A stretch of 10,348 nucleotides of DNA from JBGTLW01 sp041743835 (GTDB lineage Bacteria; Planctomycetota; Phycisphaerae; Phycisphaerales; Phycisphaeraceae): the NCBI GenBank assembly GCA_041743835.1, contig JBGTLW010000332.1, positions 1 through 10,348 of the forward strand, read 5' to 3'. Below the pieces are notes generated by a model, which saw only the letters and a list, made by a program, of their open reading frames with translations, did not search any database and was not told where the DNA came from. Shown in pieces: positions 6,501 through 10,348 of this stretch. The position numbers were made by a program, and so were the translations under genes. Every line of letters begins with the position of its first letter. The stretch's first letter is position 1.

Positions 6501-9500
6501 TCGTAGTGGACCTTGTCGTTGCCCAGCACCTGGAGGATGCCATCGCGGGGCGTGGTGGCGCCGAGGACGGTGTTGATCTCGCCACGGAACTTGGTCTTGG
6601 AATCGCCGAAGGGCAGCAGCATGAAGAACTCTTCATCGCCGGACTCGGTCCAGGCTCGGATCTCGATGTCGGCGCTGGACCCGACCACCGCGAGGTTGGG
6701 GTCTTCGAGCGAGACCTTCAGCGGCTTGCCCGGGACGATCTGGCGCTGGAGAGTTGCCGAGCCGATCGCGATGTCGGTCACCGTTTCGATGTCCTTGGTG
6801 GCGATGCGGACCCGGCCTTCAAGGATGCGCGCGTCGGCGTGCTCGGAGTCACGGGCAAAGACCTTGGACAGGTTCTCCATCGCCTCCTTGTATTGCCCCT
6901 GGTCGTACCTGACGCGCGAGAGGTAGTAGAACGCCTCGGTCTGGAGGAACGTGTCGTTCTGGCGTGAGAGCTTGTCAAGCGCGTCGATCGCGTCGTCATA
7001 TCGACCCGTGACACGATCGACGTTTGCGACCTGGAGCTGCGCGCGGTTGCGGGCGCGGGTGCCCTCGTACTCGGTTGCCGTGGCGATCCGCTCGTAGAAA
7101 GCGCGGGCACGGGCGTGCTCGTCGCGCGCCAGGGCGATGTCAGCGTAGGCCAGCATCAGCGAGCCGCGCAGCTCGGGATCAAACGCGTCGCCCGACTGGT
7201 CGAACCACACCACCAGCCGCTGCGCCAGCGCCTCGGCCTGGTCATAGGAAGCCGACGCGGTGTTGCGCTGCACGACCCAGATGCAGTACCCCGGGTCCAG
7301 CTCCTTGATCATCGTCGGGAGCAGGGCTGTGTTCTCAAGGTACATCTCCCAGGCAGACTGCTCGCGCCCGGTGAGGTACGCGGCCTGAGAAGCGAAGACG
7401 GGGTAACGCGGGTCCGAGCGCGGCACGGGGATGACCGCGGCGACATCAGACAGGCTCTGGTTCCGCTGCGTCGAGAGGGCGGCACGCACATCCTCGGGCA
7501 GGCCGCCACGCATCACGTCAAGCCCGGCCGTGGCATACACCAGCGCCAGCTCGCGGCTGGCGCTGTCGTTCACGCGGGCAAGGTTGCGGGTCCATGTGGA
7601 GAGCTGCCGAGTGTAATCGCTGCTGCGGGTGTCGCGTGCGATGGCCCAGAGGTGCGGGACGATCACGGCCAACTCATCGTGACGCTTCGCGCTGCTTAGC
7701 CCGTGATGGACCAGCGCCCCGAGTGTTTCATAGCCCCAGCCGCTGGTCCAATTGGAGGGCACAGCCGCGGGGAAGATCGAGACCAGCACGTCCAGCTCTT
7801 CGACGGTGAGCGTCTTGGCTTCGATCCCCGCGAGCGCATCAAGCCGGGGCAGCCCGACGCGGTCCGGCTGCGCCGCGGCCCGCTCGATCGCCTGCTTGAG
7901 CTTGCTGAAGAACGCCTTGCGGCCCTCTTCGGTCTTGGTGTCCGGTGGGCTTAAGAACCACGCGCGCCCCATCGCGACACGGTCGAAACGTGACTTGCCA
8001 TAGCGGGCCTCGATGGCTGCGAGCATGGCGTCGCGCTTCGCGGGCTCCGCGTCGTAGGCCTTGGTGTGCCAGTCCATGAACTCGGGGAGCGTGTAGCGCG
8101 TGCTGTCCTGCCCGAAACCGAGTTGCACCGTCTGGTAGCCGGCGAGGATGTCCGCGGCGGCGTTGGCGATCTTCTTCTGCTCGTCGCGTCCAAAGTCCCA
8201 GTAGCGGTAATCGAGGTAGCCGGTGCGCTTTGCCTCGGCGACGAACATGTCGTCGAACCACGACTCCACCGGGTAGGCCTTGGCCAGCCCGGAGAACTCG
8301 GAGCGGATCAGCCACATCGCAGCGACGGTGGCCGAGCGTGCCGAGCCGCGCGGGCGGTAGTCGGTTTTCTCCAGGTGCTTCTCATCGATGAGTTTTTTGA
8401 CCACGGCCTCGCCCCAGGTTGGCTCGCTCCAGTTGCGGCCGTGCCGTGTCGCGCGCAGCGCATCGAAGAGAGCCGGGGAGACATGCCCCTTGCCGAGCTG
8501 CGCGAGCATCGCCTTCTCGATCACCTGGTTCACCTGCTTGGCGCGGTTCATCTGGTCCTTGGGGATGCGGCCCCAGGACCAGTCGTTGCGTGCGCTGACG
8601 ACCTGCGTGAGGACGGCCTCGGCAAGGCGGTTGTCGCCGTCGGGCTGCCAGAGCTTGAGCTGGTCTTCGAGGATCTCCAGTTGCACGGGGGTCGAGTCGA
8701 TGTTGCTGTGCTCGGACGCGAGCCAGCGGATGGACGCGGCGGCGGCTGGGGTCTTGCGGAGCTTGTCGCCCTTGAGCTGGTTGTAGGCGCGGCGGGCGGC
8801 GTCGTTGTAGCCATTGCTGTTGCGCTTGTTGACTGCGGCGCGGGCCTCGGCCATGGCCTTGGTCAGCTCGTTGGGCGCTTTGGTGGGGTCGCCGTCGCCG
8901 TTGGCCATCACCGCGCGGAAGGCGGCCTCGATGGGGGCGATCGCGTCGATGACGCCTTGCGGGACGTCCTGCTTCTTCTTCACATCATCTCGGATGCCAG
9001 CCGCCCAGCGGCGGAACTCTTCAAACGTGCCGTTGTACACCTCCCGGCGGGTGCGGTCGTCCAGCGGCACCCAGCGCAGGGCTTCGAGGTGCGCGATGAC
9101 ACCCTTGCGCGTGGGGTCGTTCTGGTCGGATGTGCGCCACGCCAGCGTGACATAATCGCGCAGGGCATCGCGGTCGAACATCGCGATGGGCGAGGCGGCG
9201 ATCACATCTTTACCGAACTTCACGTAGCTGGCGTTAAAGACATTGTCGTCGGCTCCCTTGCCCGCGTCGGTCTGGGTGAAGCGTGGCCAGAGCTCATCGC
9301 GGAGGATGCGGCGCGGGTGTTCGAAATCCAGGTGCCACGCCTCGCGCCCCGCGAGCCGATCCACCACGGCATCCCACGCGGCCTGGTCGGTCTTGCCGTT
9401 CCCGGCCGCCATCGCGTTGACCGCGGCGGCCCGGTAAGACGCCACGCCATCCAAAAACGCGGCGCTGGCGGTGTAATCCGCCATGTTGTCGAAGCGATAG

Positions 9501-10348
9501 GCAAACGGGATGCGTGCGGACTCTGACGCGGATTTGAAGAAGCCTGCGTCGGCGAGCGCAAGGGCGGTCCACGCGGCCTCATCAGCCATGTGCGTTGCCA
9601 TGTGCCGGCTCTCGTCCCAGCCCATCAGCTCGCGGCGCTGTGCGGGGTCGAGCTTGGGCATCGCGTGGGTGAGAATCTGGCTGACTTGGCTGGTGTGCAT
9701 CTCGACGCGCTGCGGGTTCCACTGCCCGTGCCCGCCATGGAGCACGCGGTAGATGTCCTTGACCGTGGCGGGGTTTGGCGCGGCATCGAAATACTGCTTC
9801 GCGGCACTCACGACCGAGGCGAACTGTGAAGCGAGGGCCTTGTCGTCCTTGCCCGCGCTGTTTGCAGCGTACTCGAGGTTCGCAAGGTAGAAGCCGCCAC
9901 GGGCCTTGCGGGCCGCGTCGTCACGGATCAGGCTCACCATCCGCTTGGCGGAGGTCAGCGCGGGGAACTGCTCTGCCCGCGCGTGGGTCAGCTCGGACAG
10001 CAGGCGGTCCATGTGCTCCCAGTAGTGCAGCCTTTCAAGCTCAAGCGGCATCTTCTGCGCGAACGCGGCGGCGAGGCGGTCGGCCGAGGCGGTGAAGTCG
10101 CTGCGCCTGCCCGCCTGATCGAGGAACCACGCGTCGTAGCGCGTGCCCAGGGTGTCCTTGCGGAACTTGTCGGGCGACCGCCGCATGATGCCGTAGGCAT
10201 CGTCCGGCGTGCCCAGCAAATCCACCAGCAGCGTGAAGAGCCGGCCCGCGGCTTGGGCGGTGTCCTTGTCGTCCGGCGCGGTGTCGATCAGCAAGCGATA
10301 CCGCGCGACCGCGGCCCGGTAGTCGCCCGCACGCTCGGCGGTCTGCGC
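2591..10348 (-). CDS. Giant TPR / beta-sandwich-repeat envelope scaffold protein (5' partial)
   Basis: The reading frame is open from the window edge to a TAA at 2591-2593, giving 2585 visible residues. A TTG at 10294 could be read as a start, but the 18 codons upstream stay open and continue a TPR-like helix (AERAGDYRAAVARYRLLID), so the true start lies outside the window. Residues are counted from 10348. Residues 1 to about 1180 are helical and solenoid-like, with recognisable TPRs at the edge and at about 1060-1180 (YYLSRVRYDQGQYKEAMENL). Residues about 1180-2265 are beta-rich with Ig-like repeats (listed separately), a helical insert near 1300 and an Ala/Pro-rich linker near 2000-2060. 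Residues about 2265-2585 form a BamD/YbgF-like TPR block with the pattern YPxSxxAxxAxYxxAxxYxxxG. I see no catalytic motif. Very few cysteines fit a periplasmic or surface protein, but any signal peptide is out of view. It leads the operon, so an envelope scaffold or ligand of the Exb-type motor is inferred. The exact function is unknown. Confidence 0.9.
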   Translation of the reverse strand, partial: AQTAERAGDYRAAVARYRLLIDTAPDDKDTAQAAGRLFTLLVDLLGTPDDAYGIMRRSPDKFRKDTLGTRYDAWFLDQAGRRSDFTASADRLAAAFAQKMPLELERLHYWEHMDRLLSELTHARAEQFPALTSAKRMVSLIRDDAARKARGGFYLANLEYAANSAGKDDKALASQFASVVSAAKQYFDAAPNPATVKDIYRVLHGGHGQWNPQRVEMHTSQVSQILTHAMPKLDPAQRRELMGWDESRHMATHMADEAAWTALALADAGFFKSASESARIPFAYRFDNMADYTASAAFLDGVASYRAAAVNAMAAGNGKTDQAAWDAVVDRLAGREAWHLDFEHPRRILRDELWPRFTQTDAGKGADDNVFNASYVKFGKDVIAASPIAMFDRDALRDYVTLAWRTSDQNDPTRKGVIAHLEALRWVPLDDRTRREVYNGTFEEFRRWAAGIRDDVKKKQDVPQGVIDAIAPIEAAFRAVMANGDGDPTKAPNELTKAMAEARAAVNKRNSNGYNDAARRAYNQLKGDKLRKTPAAAASIRWLASEHSNIDSTPVQLEILEDQLKLWQPDGDNRLAEAVLTQVVSARNDWSWGRIPKDQMNRAKQVNQVIEKAMLAQLGKGHVSPALFDALRATRHGRNWSEPTWGEAVVKKLIDEKHLEKTDYRPRGSARSATVAAMWLIRSEFSGLAKAYPVESWFDDMFVAEAKRTGYLDYRYWDFGRDEQKKIANAAADILAGYQTVQLGFGQDSTRYTLPEFMDWHTKAYDAEPAKRDAMLAAIEARYGKSRFDRVAMGRAWFLSPPDTKTEEGRKAFFSKLKQAIERAAAQPDRVGLPRLDALAGIEAKTLTVEELDVLVSIFPAAVPSNWTSGWGYETLGALVHHGLSSAKRHDELAVIVPHLWAIARDTRSSDYTRQLSTWTRNLARVNDSASRELALVYATAGLDVMRGGLPEDVRAALSTQRNQSLSDVAAVIPVPRSDPRYPVFASQAAYLTGREQSAWEMYLENTALLPTMIKELDPGYCIWVVQRNTASASYDQAEALAQRLVVWFDQSGDAFDPELRGSLMLAYADIALARDEHARARAFYERIATATEYEGTRARNRAQLQVANVDRVTGRYDDAIDALDKLSRQNDTFLQTEAFYYLSRVRYDQGQYKEAMENLSKVFARDSEHADARILEGRVRIATKDIETVTDIAIGSATLQRQIVPGKPLKVSLEDPNLAVVGSSADIEIRAWTESGDEEFFMLLPFGDSKTKFRGEINTVLGATTPRDGILQVLGNDKVHYDFSDRYKTANNITLSRPQALTVASDAELYASSGQILSREEIEKQRIEDAIRARIGESVEAEPEQVALSTVRAGTQVKPGNPINIRVIDADRSLTNGIDEVSVRVSARSGDIVGSLLLTETDTHSGIFEGSAMTTAGQPMAYASDSADGSEPNYAIAPGDYPAWSALADGRKPKTFTIDLNDNVALGEMRVVANVPGQKIKSFTLQSSFNAKDFKTIGRFPKDHTPWDGSLTREVFATPTLAADALSPATLVNFLSRLESAEGSRGQVAGIKSLAEPVNEAVLKDVQLGANGLYVAHYRGAFFQDRRMVRTLRVIDKSPGGDTVMLLQVNRGVANTARAAVTPTSCKASMERGVHTFDLFVVGTKDAAPKFELEWDIPQPPYMAVVPDDTFDMTKRPEIREAIYQPPAKITAEDSGNAFKIAFDPANRARVLRMVIDDFEGGAPAIARVTLNNRDGQAILPTQEDFLALRRNQVLEIVPGDLITITYNDPVVNTPGKDRHNVNLTATYANGSINAAFAEYTLAADGTRVPRYIPMRRFKAGDVIHVIINDPDLDTTAKPDVVEFTARLYDGKPVTLQAMETDIHSGVFVGRVFPVDTEPTRPGELKVTGNDEITLEYLDQENTDPGVPWMRSTRVEQAWYKTPELRVYDTTSAPLAADALTAELDAEARQRREGMTAEEVPVRRTLTAVRPELASAEQRASVVIHAPLFVEVLFPYVAQSPESTLEIFAQAQSARDALPAAAASAGDGAAPAPAFDIRVAGTVRLSTRPSNAGAGAGLPPGYKEMLVVGDPFAVDPLEDGRFTVNVPVQMGDTPDKSFALPSLEDETGTAVRVLNIKGDDTIHLGFKFTDNTGAERWLTASASLTSDHFFDVMDRRYQTPIEGLFVGQSAYLRVIHPSRNTSDDKDTLAVTVRSSSGKEHQVELTETFSHSGIFKGLVDLAYADEDAKPQGNTMPVAYGDEVTLAYAPPQNPDDRIEHSFDIFKGADGDVLAFTKRFADPEMAVQTQFTIAEAHFELAKRYRDLEQESEARRSINQGKKLLEEAVRDHPDSKARAQADYLLANLSIEFAKDAANEEIARQFYLEAVNRFSEIVANYPESPYAPKAQYKKAQAYEKMGEIDKACEEYVKLSYRYPDHELVAETIARLGQYFLTKGRDLKDQAKAAADAGDRVESERILMQGRDMFKTAAEVFGRLAVRFPNHDLADKTTVLSAQCYMQAERYLDAVKTFSKVIDNTAADKDLRAEAMYWAGDSYTKLIEGEQRVPDATINAYRMFKNLTWDFPESRWAKFARGRLTEEAFARLDQ
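3550..6800 (-). other. Beta-sandwich repeat region inside the giant protein
   Basis: This segment encodes about 1080 residues that differ in style from the helical ends. A signature recurs: an Asp-rich turn such as VIDADRS or INDPDLD, then beta strands, then ETDTHSGIFEG (6116-6148), ETDIHSGVFVG (4736-4768) and ETFSHSGIFKG (3698-3730). A degenerate copy, GDSKTKFRG, lies at 6581-6607. Most units then have a strand of the type G[ND]DxIxLxYxD, for example GNDKVHYDFSD (6491-6523), GNDEITLEYLD, GDDTIHLGFKFTD and GDEVTLAYA. Similar E-T-x-x-x-G-x-F-x-G and GD-x-Y-x-D pairs occur in Ig-like modules of bacterial and archaeal surface proteins. Asp-rich turns could bind calcium, but that is inference. 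The units are diverged and unevenly spaced, so they are ancient domain repeats rather than recent DNA duplications. Confidence 0.65.

Noticed and set aside
8066..9526. 486-codon open frame on the + strand
   Set aside because: Same antisense phase effect: an Ala/Gly/Val/Leu-rich translation with no family features, overlapping the helical part of the giant gene.
10292..10294. TTG as the real start of the giant protein
   Set aside because: The frame is open to the window edge and the upstream codons continue a TPR unit.

Overview
The window is high-GC DNA, and every gene I can support lies on the minus strand, so it is transcribed from high to low coordinates. It reads as one operon-like block: (1) a giant exported-looking scaffold protein of at least 2585 residues (10348 down to 2591, 5' end outside the window); (2) a small PH-like protein of unknown function (2576-2097); (3) an ExbB/TolQ/MotA-family proton channel (2116-1451); (4, 5) two different ExbD/TolR-family proteins in tandem (1389-937 and 940-509); and (6), after a 218-base gap holding a long inverted repeat, the start of a single-pass TonB/TolA-like protein (290 down to 1, 3' end outside the window).

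Junctions 1-5 are tight. The giant gene stops 14 bases before the PH-like start, the PH-like gene overlaps exbB by 20 bases, exbB is 61 bases from the first exbD, and the two exbD genes share an ATGA overlap. This supports co-transcription and partly coupled translation. The 291-508 gap is the only sizeable non-coding stretch. It contains a roughly 93-base hairpin-forming inverted repeat made of two REP-like palindromes, plus a G-quadruplex-type motif on the + strand.

Functional reading: ExbB plus ExbD heteromers form an inner-membrane proton-driven motor, and the TonB/TolA-like protein would carry its motion into the periplasm. The giant protein has a long helical/TPR solenoid, then a beta-rich centre with a recurring E-T-D-x-H-S-G-x-F-x-G signature, then a C-terminal BamD/YbgF(CpoB)-like TPR block. 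It is the natural candidate for the envelope or surface structure this motor acts on. That link is inferred from gene order, not shown by the sequence.

The organism is probably a planctomycete-type bacterium, perhaps Phycisphaerae. This rests on high GC, the exbB-exbD-exbD-TonB-like layout next to a giant TPR protein, and protein style; it is a moderate-confidence impression. I see no tRNA, rRNA, CRISPR array, insertion sequence or phage gene. Long open frames on the + strand are high-GC antisense shadows.
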